Shown: positions 54,531 to 63,388 of the stretch, in pieces
How positions within the stretch are numbered: position 1 is the first letter of the stretch
Layout: every line of letters starts with the position of its first letter
NCBI GenBank assembly: GCA_020638855.1
Contig: JACKHT010000008.1
Coordinates: forward strand, 1-64,000
Direction: 5' to 3'
Length of the DNA stretch: 64,000 nt
DNA from: Planctomycetota bacterium
GTDB lineage: Bacteria > Planctomycetota > UBA1135 > GCA-002686595
Program-made: the position numbers and the translations under genes
The notes under the pieces: generated by a model
The model's input: only the letters and a program-made list of their open reading frames with translations
Databases searched by the model: none
Told to the model about the DNA's origin: nothing

Positions 54531-55889
54531 TCAGTCCCCATGCGCCATGGGTTCTGCGGCCATGCCAGCCAGTTGGGCCGTGGCCCACGCCGCTTGGAAG
54601 TTGAGCCCACCAATTGGGCCGCACAGGTCGAGCAGTTCCCCGAACACGAACAACCCGGGGAAGCCGTTGACCTCCATGCTGCGAGGGTTGACATGGCGCA
54701 GGGCGAGCCCACCCGAGGTCACTTCGGCATGCTCCATCCCGAGCGTGCCTTCGACCGGGACCACCAAGCCCTTGAGCGCCTCCACCAAGCTGTGGCGTCC
54801 CCCCTTCGAAAGGTTGGCTAGGCCGCCGCGCCGGGTGACTTCATCGGGCACTCCCGCTTGCAGCGCGACCTGTTGCAAAAGCCTGCGGGGCAGCGTCGTC
54901 GGCAAGCTAGCACCCAAACTCGGTCGCCCCGTTTGGCCCTGGGCTTCGACCAGCAGGTCGCGCAGGGCCTCGAACGAATGGTCAGGCAAGAGATCGAGCA
55001 CGATTTGGTAGGTCCCCGCTTCGCCGTCCCCCACGGCAGCCCGCGCCACCCATTCGGAGAGGTCCATGGCGCCGGGACCCGACAACCCACGATGGGTGAA
55101 CAGAACCGGGCGCATCCGCTCGGCAAGCTTGCGACCCGAGGGGCTCACGATCCGGACGCGGCAATGCTCCACCGCGATCCCTGAGAGCTCGTGCACCCAG
55201 CTGGCGGTGCTGGTGAGCGGAACCAAGGCCGGTACCGGTTTGGTTACGGTCAAGCCCAGCGCCTCCAGCCATGCGTAGGCGTCGCCGGACGTGCCGCTCT
55301 TGGGCACGCTGGCCCCGCCCGAGGCCAGGAACAGCTGGTGAGCTGTCGCGGTTCCTGGCAGGCCGAGGGCTTCGTCCTGGAAGTGCACCCGCCAACGCAG
55401 CAAAGGGTCGGGACGGGATTCGAGCGCGACAACGGGGCACTCCAGGCGTACCACCACGCCCGCTTCGCGCGCTTCGTGTTCGAGCGCATCGCGCACATCT
55501 TTGGCTCGCTGGCTCTGCGGGAAGATCTTTTCGAGCGGAGCCTCCACGGTTTCCACGCCCCAGCTATGGAAGTGTTCGCGCACCGCTTGTGGGGTGAGCG
55601 CGGCCAAGGACGGGCGCAAGAAGCGTTCTGCCTTGGGGCCAAACAATCGCCCTGCTTCGATCGGACCGAGCGTGGTGGTCAAGTTGCACCGGGTGCCCCC
55701 GCTGGCCAGGATCTTGGTCCCGCAGCGCGCCGTCTTTTCGAGCACCAATACGCGCAACCCGCGCCGCGCGGCCACGGCGGCGGCCCACAAGCCTGCTGCG
55801 CCAGCACCCACGACCACCACGTCCCAGGGAGTCGCATCGAACTGGGCCGCATCAAACTGGGCCGCATCGAACAGGTTTGCGGGTTCCAT
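54531..55889 (-). CDS. NAD(P)/FAD-dependent oxidoreductase (HI0933/YhiN family)
   Basis: 452 residues. Rossmann site VVVVGAGAAGLWAAAVAARRG, then ASGGTRCNLTT, LASGGASVPKSGTSGDAYAWLEALGL and the closing GLRHVNPRSMEVNGFPGLFVFGELLDLCGPIGGLNFQAAWATAQLAG, which is typical of the HI0933-like family. A redox enzyme of unknown substrate. The N-terminus has a 15-bp DNA repeat giving AAQFDAAQFD. Its ATG overlaps the dusB stop (TGATG). Confidence 0.88.
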   Translation of the reverse strand: MEPANLFDAAQFDAAQFDATPWDVVVVGAGAAGLWAAAVAARRGLRVLVLEKTARCGTKILASGGTRCNLTTTLGPIEAGRLFGPKAERFLRPSLAALTPQAVREHFHSWGVETVEAPLEKIFPQSQRAKDVRDALEHEAREAGVVVRLECPVVALESRPDPLLRWRVHFQDEALGLPGTATAHQLFLASGGASVPKSGTSGDAYAWLEALGLTVTKPVPALVPLTSTASWVHELSGIAVEHCRVRIVSPSGRKLAERMRPVLFTHRGLSGPGAMDLSEWVARAAVGDGEAGTYQIVLDLLPDHSFEALRDLLVEAQGQTGRPSLGASLPTTLPRRLLQQVALQAGVPDEVTRRGGLANLSKGGRHSLVEALKGLVVPVEGTLGMEHAEVTSGGLALRHVNPRSMEVNGFPGLFVFGELLDLCGPIGGLNFQAAWATAQLAGMAAEPMAHGD

Positions 55890-57103
55890 CAACCCCCTTG
55901 CAGAGCCTGTTCCCAGGCCTCGATCTCGGCCAAGGTGTGCGGACCTTTGGGCGGCGAGTCATCGTCGCGGTTGTCGAGGAACCCCTCGGGAAGTTTGACC
56001 CGTTGCTGTTTGTTGCCCTTGGCGCGGCCGATGCGCAACGCCTTGGCCGGGAAGGGTTCGCTGAGATCGAGTTCGGCAAAGAGCGGGCGCAATTGGTCCA
56101 GGCGTTGCAACTCGGCCATGCGGCCGCGCAGCGCCGCGCTGCCGTGGAAGCCTTTGCTGTACCAAGCCACCCATTTGCGCATTTGGCGCATACCGATGGC
56201 TTCACCGAAGAAGTCCACCAAGCGTTCGGCGTGGCGCACCATGACGTCGACCGCCTCCCCCAGGGTCGGCGGGGCAGCGGGTTCTTGTCCCGCGAAGACC
56301 TGGGCCAATTCGCGGAACAACCACGGGCGCCCCAAGCAGCCTCTTCCCACGATGACCCCATCGCACCCGGTGTGCCGCATCATGCGCAGGGCATCCCAGG
56401 CTTCCCAGATGTCTCCGTTGCCGAGCACTGGGATTGAGACCGTCGCCTTGAGTTCGCCGATGGCGTCCCAGTCGGCTTCGCCCGAATACAACTGCGCCGC
56501 CGTGCGGCCGTGCAGGCCCACGGCCGCCGCGCCCTCCTCTTGGGCGACGCGACCTGCGTCGAGAAAGGTCAACAATTGCTCGTCGATGCCCTTGCGCATT
56601 TTGACGGTGACGGGGACTTCCCCTGCGTTCTTGACCATGGCCGAAACCAAGCGCGCCATCAGCTTGGGCTTGACCGGGATGGCGCTGCCGTTGCCGGAGC
56701 GGGTGACCTTGGGCACGGGACAGCCAAAGTTGATGTCCAGGTGATCGACCCCCTGGTCCACCAGGGCACGCACCATTTCTCCCAGATCCTTGGGATCCGA
56801 TCCGTACACCTGAACCGACCGTGGGGATTCGGACGGGTCGGAGGAAGCCAGCAGCACCGACAATCGATTGCCCATCAAAAAGCCACGGGCTGTGATCATC
56901 TCCGAGACGTACAAGCCCGCTCCGTACTCGCGGCAGAGCGCGCGGAAGGGCAGGTTGGTCACGCCGGCCATGGGCGCCAGGACCACCGGCGGCCAGACGG
57001 AAAGCGGGCCAATTGGCAGCGGCCCGAACTCGCCCGGTTGGGCTAGGGGAACGTTTGCGTTGAGTTCGCTGACAACGCGTGCTTGAGGCGGTTGGGAGTC
57101 CAT
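55889..57103 (-). CDS. dusB: tRNA-dihydrouridine synthase
   Basis: 404 residues. FMN barrel with VLAPMAGVTNLPFRAL, HLDINFGCPVPKVTRSGNGSAI (catalytic Cys), TVKMRKGI, GLHGRTAAQLYSGEADW and GNGDIWEAWDAL, GRGCLGRPWLF. It reduces uridine to dihydrouridine in tRNA D loops. The ATG at 57103 is preferred over a TTG two codons upstream. Upstream is the 13-bp tandem-repeat region. Confidence 0.93.
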   Translation of the reverse strand: MDSQPPQARVVSELNANVPLAQPGEFGPLPIGPLSVWPPVVLAPMAGVTNLPFRALCREYGAGLYVSEMITARGFLMGNRLSVLLASSDPSESPRSVQVYGSDPKDLGEMVRALVDQGVDHLDINFGCPVPKVTRSGNGSAIPVKPKLMARLVSAMVKNAGEVPVTVKMRKGIDEQLLTFLDAGRVAQEEGAAAVGLHGRTAAQLYSGEADWDAIGELKATVSIPVLGNGDIWEAWDALRMMRHTGCDGVIVGRGCLGRPWLFRELAQVFAGQEPAAPPTLGEAVDVMVRHAERLVDFFGEAIGMRQMRKWVAWYSKGFHGSAALRGRMAELQRLDQLRPLFAELDLSEPFPAKALRIGRAKGNKQQRVKLPEGFLDNRDDDSPPKGPHTLAEIEAWEQALQGG

Positions 57104-57194
57104 GGGCAAGGCAGCGAGTTATACCGGAGTGGGCCCCGCTGCGAAACCAGGCCACGGGCCGCTCCCAAGCCGGGGCAGGCTATGCGTCGTCGGT

Positions 57195-57272
57195 CGTGAA
57201 TAGGGGTCGTGGATAGGGGGCGTGGATAGGGGGCGTGGATAGGGGGCGCGCATAGACGTCGTGGACCGGGGT
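57195..57272 (+). repeat. 13-bp tandem repeat, six units
   Basis: Six consecutive units of the form CGTGGATAGGGGG fill 57195-57272; the middle three are identical and the outer three diverge. It lies between dusB and the amidohydrolase-like gene, both on the minus strand, in a 198-bp gap. Confidence 0.9.
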
Positions 57273-57301
57273 CGCTGCCCGCAACGCCCCTTGCCTGCGG
57301 A

Positions 57302-59419
57302 CTACTTCGGTGCGGTGGCTTCTTCCGGTTCGGGCTCCTCGGCCGGGATCACGAACACGCGGCCCGGCTCCAAGCCGAGCCCGGGTCCGCCAAACGCATT
57401 TACTTCCCCCACCATCTGGGCGAAGATGCGCGAGTTGCCCCGTTCCCGACCGGCGAACAGCGGCGTTCCTTTGGCGTCTAGTCCGAAGGCCAGTACCCCG
57501 CGGCTGGTGTGCATCTGCAGCAGGTGGTCCTTCTCGCGTACGATCAAGTTCCAGCGGTCCACGATGGGCTCAAGGGCCGAGCCTTCGAAGGAGACCACGT
57601 ACGAGAGGCCCTCGGGGCAATGCTTGGCGGTGATCAGCGCGTCGAGCACCAGCGATACATCGATCGAAGTCACGGTTTCCTTCGAGCGCAAACTCGACAG
57701 GAACAGTCCGTCCTTGCGGTGCTCGATGTTGAGGATTTTGGTGCCCGCGATGCGGTTCCCCTGGACTTGCAGAATGCCCAGCGGGGACTCCAAAACGTTG
57801 TCGGCACCCGCTTGGCCCTGCAACGACGAACCATCGGGGGCTGCGGGGACCGGCCCTTCGCTCGGCAAGGTCTGCACCCCTTGAGCGCTGATCCGAAGGT
57901 CGAAACGCTGCAACAGGTTTTCCTCCATGACCTGCACCAGGTGCACCTCTTTGGCGGGGTCGGTGGCGGTCTTGGGGTAGATCATGCGCGTGGCGTACAA
58001 CCAATGCTGGGCGTCGATGCGGCGCACCATGAAATGTTCGACGCAGATGCGACTGCCCAGGGCCGAGGTCTCGGCGCTGCCTTCCAGCACCAGGTCGCCT
58101 TCGGTGGCGTTGGGCGCAGGAACGACCAAGTCCTTGGCCAAGTCTGCTCGAATCTGGGCCTGTTTGGCCACCAGGGCCTCTACGCGTTCGGCCAACTGCC
58201 GGCGCTCGAACACCTGTCCGCGCAGGACCACCATTTCGGGCTGGCGCAGGGCGCTGAGCCGAGCTTCGGGATCGTCGCCCACTACCAGGATGTCGGCCAG
58301 CTTGCCGGCTTCGAGCGTACCGCGGTCTTTCAACACGCCCAGTTGCCGGGCGGCTTCGCGGGTGGCGTAGGCGAGGACCGCTTTGCGATCGATGCCCGCG
58401 CGTGCCCACAGTTCGAGTTCGTCCACGAACCCTTGCCCGGGCAGGATCCACGAATTGGGCGCCGCGCTACCCGGGAGCAAGGGAACCCCCGCCTCGTGCA
58501 GCATGCGCAAAAGTTGACCCTGATGCTCGACGACGGTTTGCAGTTCGCTGCGCTTTTCGGCCGTCAGGCCGTCGGCCCACTGCTCCAACTCGGTGCGCCA
58601 CGTGCTTTCGTAGAAGGGGCCCATCAGCGTCATCGCCCGTTCGACGTCATGGTCCGCGAGCATGCGACCATAGGCCGAGAGCAGCGGAGTCACCCCGCCT
58701 TGGGCATCGCGCAGCGAGCGGATGGCCGCTTCCAATGCGTTGGGTTCCATGTTCAACCAGGTACTCCCGGGCGGCAAGACCGCTTGCAGGCCCAAGAATC
58801 CTGCCTGCCCGGCCTGTAGCGCTTCCGCCAGGGTGACGCCTGCGGGGAGCGGGCCCCATACGGGCAATCCGTGGCCGCGCGCCTTGAGCAGCAGCGTTTC
58901 CCAAGAGTCCTTGGGCAGGGTCTCGAGGAAACTCAGGTAGTCGAGCGCTTGCCCTTCGTCGCTCAGCTCTTGGAATAGGTAGTCGAGCACCTCCCCGGCT
59001 CGCTCTCCGTTGACCAATCGCAGCGCATCGGTGCTCGCGCTCTCCAAGCCATCGAAAACCTGCCCACAGATGACCAGGTCGGGACCGGGTACGCGATCGC
59101 GCTGGGCCCGGGTCTTTTGCAGCAAGATCGTGTTCAGGTCGTTGCCCGTGTCGCGGGCCAGCGTGATCCCCGCCGCCAGGTAGAGGGCGTCGTGGTCCGG
59201 ATCGTGGTTGATCATTCCGTCGATCAAACCGGGTAGCAGGTGGAACCCGGTCAAGTCGATGGTTTTGCAACCATCGGGGATCGGGAGGTCCGCTCCCACG
59301 GCCTGGATGCGCTCCCCATCGAGCAGGATGGTGGCCACTTGGGCTTCTTGCCCAGGGGCAAACGAATGCACGGTTCCGCCCACCAGGGCGATGCTTTGCA
59401 GGAAGGCGGTTGCGATCAT
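57302..59419 (-). CDS. Amidohydrolase-like protein lacking metal-binding residues
   Basis: 705 residues from ATG 59419 (GTG at 59440 possible). The N-terminal half follows the imidazolonepropionase/prolidase-like amidohydrolase layout: LVGGTVHSF, ILLDGERIQAVGADLPIP, LLPGLIDGMINHDPDHD, LYLAAGITLARDTGN, then GVPLLPGSAAPN and AVLAYATREAARQLGVLKDRGTLEAGKLADILVVGDDP. The usual H-x-H after PGLID is missing (G-M-I-N), and the catalytic Asp of G-T-D is Ala. The C-terminal ~300 residues are beta-rich and unknown. It is probably a non-catalytic member. No clear signal peptide. Confidence 0.75.
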   Translation of the reverse strand: MIATAFLQSIALVGGTVHSFAPGQEAQVATILLDGERIQAVGADLPIPDGCKTIDLTGFHLLPGLIDGMINHDPDHDALYLAAGITLARDTGNDLNTILLQKTRAQRDRVPGPDLVICGQVFDGLESASTDALRLVNGERAGEVLDYLFQELSDEGQALDYLSFLETLPKDSWETLLLKARGHGLPVWGPLPAGVTLAEALQAGQAGFLGLQAVLPPGSTWLNMEPNALEAAIRSLRDAQGGVTPLLSAYGRMLADHDVERAMTLMGPFYESTWRTELEQWADGLTAEKRSELQTVVEHQGQLLRMLHEAGVPLLPGSAAPNSWILPGQGFVDELELWARAGIDRKAVLAYATREAARQLGVLKDRGTLEAGKLADILVVGDDPEARLSALRQPEMVVLRGQVFERRQLAERVEALVAKQAQIRADLAKDLVVPAPNATEGDLVLEGSAETSALGSRICVEHFMVRRIDAQHWLYATRMIYPKTATDPAKEVHLVQVMEENLLQRFDLRISAQGVQTLPSEGPVPAAPDGSSLQGQAGADNVLESPLGILQVQGNRIAGTKILNIEHRKDGLFLSSLRSKETVTSIDVSLVLDALITAKHCPEGLSYVVSFEGSALEPIVDRWNLIVREKDHLLQMHTSRGVLAFGLDAKGTPLFAGRERGNSRIFAQMVGEVNAFGGPGLGLEPGRVFVIPAEEPEPEEATAPK

Positions 59420-59520
59420 CGGTTCGTTGGGTTGGGGCACGGCCCAAAGGGCTTAGGGAAAAGGGTACGGCGTGCCGCGGCGCTGTCGCAATGGAACCTG
59501 GGCTCCGGTAGGCTTTTGCC

Positions 59521-60690
59521 ATGGAAATCCCCGCTGTGCACCTTTTGCTGGATCGATTGCCCCCAGGGCCCTGGGTCTTTGGCCGACAAGTCGAGCCCGC
59601 GCCCGAAGTGCCCAATGGAACCCTGGTGGAGATCATCGACGCGGCCGGGCGCTTCGTGGGGCATGGCCTGTACAACGGGGCCTCGGACATCCGGATTCGG
59701 GTGCTGCACCGCGGCAAGAAGAGCGCGATGGACTCGCCGCGGCAGTTCCTGCAGCGTGCCCTGGCTGAGGCGATTCGCTTGCGCAAGCGCGTGCTGCGCT
59801 TGCCGGAGGTGACCGATGCGTGGCGCGCGGTTTTTGCCGAAGGGGACGACATGCCCGGCTTGATCGTAGACCACTTTGCGGGGCACCTCGTTTGTGAACA
59901 CCACTCGCTTGGCTTCTGGAACCTGCGCGAGGACATCGGCTGGGCGCTCGAGCAGCTCATCCCGGGGGCCCCGATCGTGCACCGCATGCCCCAAGGGGCG
60001 GCGCGCTCCGAAGGCGGTCAGCCTGGCCTGGACGGGGCCCCCCCCAGCACGGTGTGGATTCGCGAACACGGCATCGAGTACCCGGTCGAATTGGCTACGG
60101 GACACAAAACCGGCTGGTTTTGCGATCAGCGCGACAACCGCCAGCGGGTCGCCGATTTGGCCAACGATCGCTTCGTGCTCGACCTGTGCTGCAACCGGGG
60201 CGGCTTCGCCCTCAATGCCAAGCGCGCGGGAGCTCGCCGGGTCCATGCGGTGGACCTGGACGAGGTCGCCCTCGACGGAGCGCGCCAAGCGGCGGCCAGG
60301 AACCACCTCGACATCGAATTCGAGCATGCGGACGCCTTCCAGGTTTTGCGCTCGATGCAGGGCGCCAAGGTTCGTCCGAATTTGATCGTGCTCGATCCGC
60401 ACAAGCTGATCCGTGGACAGGGAAACATGGATGAGGGACGGCGCAAGTACGGGGACTTCAACTCGCTGGCGTTGCAAACCTTGGCTCCCGGAGGGCTCTT
60501 GGCCACCTTCTCCTGCTCGGGCGCGCTCGACTTGCCCAGCTTCCTTGGCATCCTGTTCCAATCGGCCCGCCGGGCGGAGCGGGGCCTGCGCCTTCTGAGT
60601 GTCTATGGGGCCGCCCTGGACCACCCCCAACGCCCCGACTTCCCGCGCGGTGCGTACCTCAAGGGTGCACTCTGCGTGGTTGATGGCTGA
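59521..60690 (+). CDS. rlmI: 23S rRNA (cytosine-C5)-methyltransferase, RlmI-like
   Basis: 389 residues. N-terminal PUA-like domain (GPWVFGRQVEPAPEVPNGTLVEIIDAAGRFVGHGLYN), middle domain with FAEGDDMPGLIVDHF, then the methyltransferase core: TGWFCDQRDNRQRV, VLDLCCNRGGFALNAKRAGARRVHAVDLDEVAL, NLIVLDPHKLIRG and LATFSCSGALDL (catalytic Cys). It fits the RlmI/RlmK-type family, which makes m5C1962 in E. coli 23S rRNA. It is divergent from the amidohydrolase-like gene by about 100 bp. Confidence 0.85.
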   Translation: MEIPAVHLLLDRLPPGPWVFGRQVEPAPEVPNGTLVEIIDAAGRFVGHGLYNGASDIRIRVLHRGKKSAMDSPRQFLQRALAEAIRLRKRVLRLPEVTDAWRAVFAEGDDMPGLIVDHFAGHLVCEHHSLGFWNLREDIGWALEQLIPGAPIVHRMPQGAARSEGGQPGLDGAPPSTVWIREHGIEYPVELATGHKTGWFCDQRDNRQRVADLANDRFVLDLCCNRGGFALNAKRAGARRVHAVDLDEVALDGARQAAARNHLDIEFEHADAFQVLRSMQGAKVRPNLIVLDPHKLIRGQGNMDEGRRKYGDFNSLALQTLAPGGLLATFSCSGALDLPSFLGILFQSARRAERGLRLLSVYGAALDHPQRPDFPRGAYLKGALCVVDG

Positions 60691-60986
60691 TGGGCTCACA
60701 GAGCACGGGCTGATGGTCTCGCAGAGCACGGGATGGATGGGCTCGCGAAGCTCTGGGGTATTTTGAGCCCGGGCACCCGGGCCGCAGGCACCTAGCGGGC
60801 CTCGAATGTGGGCAATGCCCTCGAAAATGGAGCAAAGGACGGTTCTCGGGGTAGAAGCTCGGCCCCAGGTGCTGCACAATAGCCCTGTGGCGCCTCCGCA
60901 CCGAACCCAGTTCGGGCGGAGGCGTACCCTTGTCCGGCGTTTTTCCGCCCGCCGGCCCCGAACGACCCACCGGAAACCAGCCAACC
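60691..60986 (+). other. greA leader region (296 bp) with repeats and strong hairpins
   Basis: It opens with a 23-bp imperfect duplication (around 60687-60732, pattern TCNCAGAGCACGGG). GCCCGGG/CCCGGGC at 60767-60782 could end the rlmI transcript. A 15-bp stem with a single bulged A forms from 60891-60899 plus 60901-60906 with 60910-60924, loop CCA. CCGGCG/CGCCGG at 60934-60955 follows with a T5 run at 60940-60944. No credible coding frame. Confidence 0.6.
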
Positions 60987-63185
60987 ATGATTCTGTCCAT
61001 CCTCGTCGCCCGAGAAAAATGGGAAGCCTTTGATGACGCCTGGAAGCAATTGATGGGCACCGAGGACCCCATCGATGACCTCCTCAACGCCCTGCGCCTG
61101 GCAGGCGAAAAGAAGCGCATCGCGCGCTGCATGGGGATGGCGGTCGAACACGCCACCCTCTTGGAAGCCGCCGACCGTCCCGCCGACGGGGCACGCATCC
61201 TGGGCCAAACGCTGATCGCCGGGGGCAACCCCGCCGAGCTCACCGACCAACTGATGCGCCTGTCTGAAGCGGGCTGGGGCAAGGAAAGCTGGTGGGAGCA
61301 CTACCGCGACCTGGCCGGTCTGCATGCGGGGGCCCCCGATCTGCGCGCTCCTTGGCGAGCCTTCGCCAGCATGTGCGCCCTGGTCAACGACACGGTGGTG
61401 ATCCACCCCGGGGGCTGGGGACTGGGATCGGTCACCCGGGTGCTACCCGAGACCATGGAGGTCGAAGTGACCTTCCAATCGGGCCGCAAGGACCGCTTCC
61501 CGATGAAGTCGGCGGTCGACATCTTCACCACCCTGCCCGAAAGCGACCTACGCGCCCGCTTCTTCCGGGATCCCGAGGGGCTCAAGAAGGCCGCCAAGGC
61601 CGACCCACTGGAGATCCTTGAAGCCGTCCTCGGCCGTCACCACGGCAAGGCCACCACCGCCCAAATCCGCAATGCGCTGATGGGCATCGGCATCGAAGGC
61701 AGCGCCTGGTCCGCATGGTGGCGCAAGGTGCGCAAGCTCGCGGAAAACTCCGAATGGTTCGAAGTGGCCGGTTCCCCGCAGAAGTCGGTGGTCACGCGCC
61801 TGATCGAAGCCAAGAGCCCCTCCGACTCGCTCGATCGCCAACTCCAATTGGCGGCCAACCTCGCCCACGTGCATTCCAAAGTGCGCGAGCTGTTCGTGGG
61901 GCACAACCCCGAAGAAGCCCTGGTGACGATCGGTATCCAAGCCTTGGAAGAAGCCGCGCGCAACCCCGCCGAGCCCATCGAAGAACGGCTTGCCGCTTGG
62001 CTCTTCCTGCGCGACCGTTCGGGGGTGACCCCGCCTGAGGCGCTCGAGGCCCTGGCCCCCTACGTCCAAGCTGCGGTGCCCACCGACCCGTCCGAACCGC
62101 CCCTGATTTGGACCCTGTTCTCGGCCCTGCCGAGCCTCAAGGACCAAGAGCGCGCGGCTTCCTTGTTGCCCGAGCTGTACGGCGAAGGTTGGGTCGATGT
62201 CTGCCTGCCCCACCTGCAACACGCAGCGCGGGGTATGGTGCGCCCGTTGGTCGAGACCTACGTCAAAGAGGGTCACGAGAAGGAAGTCCTGGAAACCTAC
62301 GCGTTGCTGCTTTCCCGTCCGCTGCGGGCCCCGTCGCTGATGGTGACCTTGGCGGCGCGCTTTGAGGGCGAGGACTTGGCAGGCGATTTCCCTACCCCGG
62401 TCCAGCGGGCCCAGGCTCTGCTGAGCCTAGCCAGTCACCTGTACCAAGCCCGCCGTGGCGAGCCGCACCTGACCCGGGTCTCTGCCCGTTTGAACACGCT
62501 CTTGACCGCGGGCGAAGACCCGCTCTTGCGCCGACTCTTGCGCGAGGCCGAGCCCGATGCCATCCGTGGTATCGAAGCCCAGTATGGTCGCGGGATCGAC
62601 TCGGAGTTCGAGCGCATCACCACCGAATTGGCCCTGGGGCTCGACCGTCAGTTCTTCGCGGCCCAAGGGGGCCCCTTCTGGCAAGGTCCGGTCATTTGGA
62701 CCACCAAGATGGGGCTCGCCAGCCGCTCGGCCGAATTCCGCCTGCTCACCGACGTCAAGATTCCGGAGAACCAGGACGCCATCGGGCGTGCCGCTTCGTT
62801 CGGGGACCTCTCGGAGAACTCCGAGTGGGAGGCCGCCATCGAGGAGCAGCGCAACCTGACCTCGCGGGCCAAGACCATGGAAGAGGAATTGCGGCATACC
62901 GACTTGATCGAGAACGCCGCTATCCCCCAGGACACGGTCGCTCCCGGAACGCGGGTTCGCTACCGCGAGCTTGAGTCCGGCCAAGAAAAAGAAGTCGTGC
63001 TGTTGGGCCCCTGGGACCCCGAAACCCTCGGCGGGACTCCGGTGGTCAGCTATCGGGCCCCCTTGGCCCAGGGCATGCTGGGGCGCCATGAGGGCGATAC
63101 CTGCACCCTGGCCCTGCCTGGCGGTGGCCTCGACGTGCTGATCTTGGAGATCCACCTCCAGGAGTTTGAAACGGTCCCGCGCTAG
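60987..63185 (+). CDS. greA: Transcription elongation factor GreA with large N-terminal domain
   Basis: 732 residues, against ~158 for standard GreA. The last ~130 residues are GreA: the coiled-coil tip AASFGDLSENSEWEAAIEEQ (acidic tip pair in GDLSEN, about 606-611) and the FKBP-like C-terminal domain (VAPGTRVRYRELESG, YRAPLAQGMLGRHEGDTCTLALPGGGLDVLILEI). The front ~600 residues are helical solenoid-like (SLDRQLQLAANLAHVHSKV, LEEAARNPAEPIEERLAAWLFLRDRSG) with a CarD-like or SH3-like patch (NDTVVIHPGGWGLGSVTRVLPETMEVEVTF). Long GreA fusions of this size are known in Chlamydiae. It rescues backtracked RNA polymerase. Confidence 0.9.
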   Translation: MILSILVAREKWEAFDDAWKQLMGTEDPIDDLLNALRLAGEKKRIARCMGMAVEHATLLEAADRPADGARILGQTLIAGGNPAELTDQLMRLSEAGWGKESWWEHYRDLAGLHAGAPDLRAPWRAFASMCALVNDTVVIHPGGWGLGSVTRVLPETMEVEVTFQSGRKDRFPMKSAVDIFTTLPESDLRARFFRDPEGLKKAAKADPLEILEAVLGRHHGKATTAQIRNALMGIGIEGSAWSAWWRKVRKLAENSEWFEVAGSPQKSVVTRLIEAKSPSDSLDRQLQLAANLAHVHSKVRELFVGHNPEEALVTIGIQALEEAARNPAEPIEERLAAWLFLRDRSGVTPPEALEALAPYVQAAVPTDPSEPPLIWTLFSALPSLKDQERAASLLPELYGEGWVDVCLPHLQHAARGMVRPLVETYVKEGHEKEVLETYALLLSRPLRAPSLMVTLAARFEGEDLAGDFPTPVQRAQALLSLASHLYQARRGEPHLTRVSARLNTLLTAGEDPLLRRLLREAEPDAIRGIEAQYGRGIDSEFERITTELALGLDRQFFAAQGGPFWQGPVIWTTKMGLASRSAEFRLLTDVKIPENQDAIGRAASFGDLSENSEWEAAIEEQRNLTSRAKTMEEELRHTDLIENAAIPQDTVAPGTRVRYRELESGQEKEVVLLGPWDPETLGGTPVVSYRAPLAQGMLGRHEGDTCTLALPGGGLDVLILEIHLQEFETVPR

Positions 63186-63190
63186 GCCCC

Positions 63191-63235
63191 CAGCGGACAG
63201 CGCCCAAGCGGACAGCGCCCAAGCGGACAGCGTGG
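63191..63235 (+). repeat. 15-bp tandem repeat, three copies, after greA
   Basis: Units of the form AAGCGGACAGCGCCC start at 63191, 63206 and 63221; the last is diverged at its end. They begin six bases after the greA stop. Confidence 0.9.
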
Positions 63236-63245
63236 GAAAGGCCCA

Positions 63246-63274
63246 GGGCCCCGGCGATGGTTTCGCCGGGGCCC
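63246..63274 (+). terminator. Terminator hairpin of greA
   Basis: GGGCCCCGGCGA (63246-63257) pairs perfectly with TCGCCGGGGCCC (63263-63274), loop TGGTT, followed by TTGCCATTGC. Very stable, with a poor T tract. Confidence 0.75.
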
Positions 63275-63302
63275 TTGCCATTGCGGGTGATGCACGGGCC
63301 CT

Positions 63303-63342
63303 CTTAATCTGCACTTGATCGCGTCTTGATCTGGCCTTGATC
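63303..63342 (+). promoter_or_regulatory. Pho-box-like array: four CTTRATC repeats at 11-bp spacing
   Basis: CTTAATC at 63303, then CTTGATC at 63314, 63325 and 63336, each exactly 11 bases from the next. Direct heptamer repeats with an 11-base period are the binding mode of PhoB/PhoP-type response regulators, and the heptamer is one base from the cyanobacterial CTTAACC Pho box. The array ends 46 bases before the ATG of a Na+/phosphate symporter, the expected target. The link to a phosphate-response regulator is inferred. Confidence 0.75.
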
Positions 63343-63388
63343 TTGGGCGGGGCCTAGCGCAGACTTCGGCGCCCCCCCCGCCCAAGTC

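Noticed and set aside
57195..57272. Possible CRISPR array from the regular repeats
   Set aside because: Units of 13 bp follow each other with no spacers and no cas genes are present; it is a plain tandem repeat.
63303..63342. CTTRATC array as part of a tandem duplication like the others
   Set aside because: The four-base gaps between heptamers differ in sequence, so only the heptamer and its phase are conserved; that fits binding sites better than slippage.
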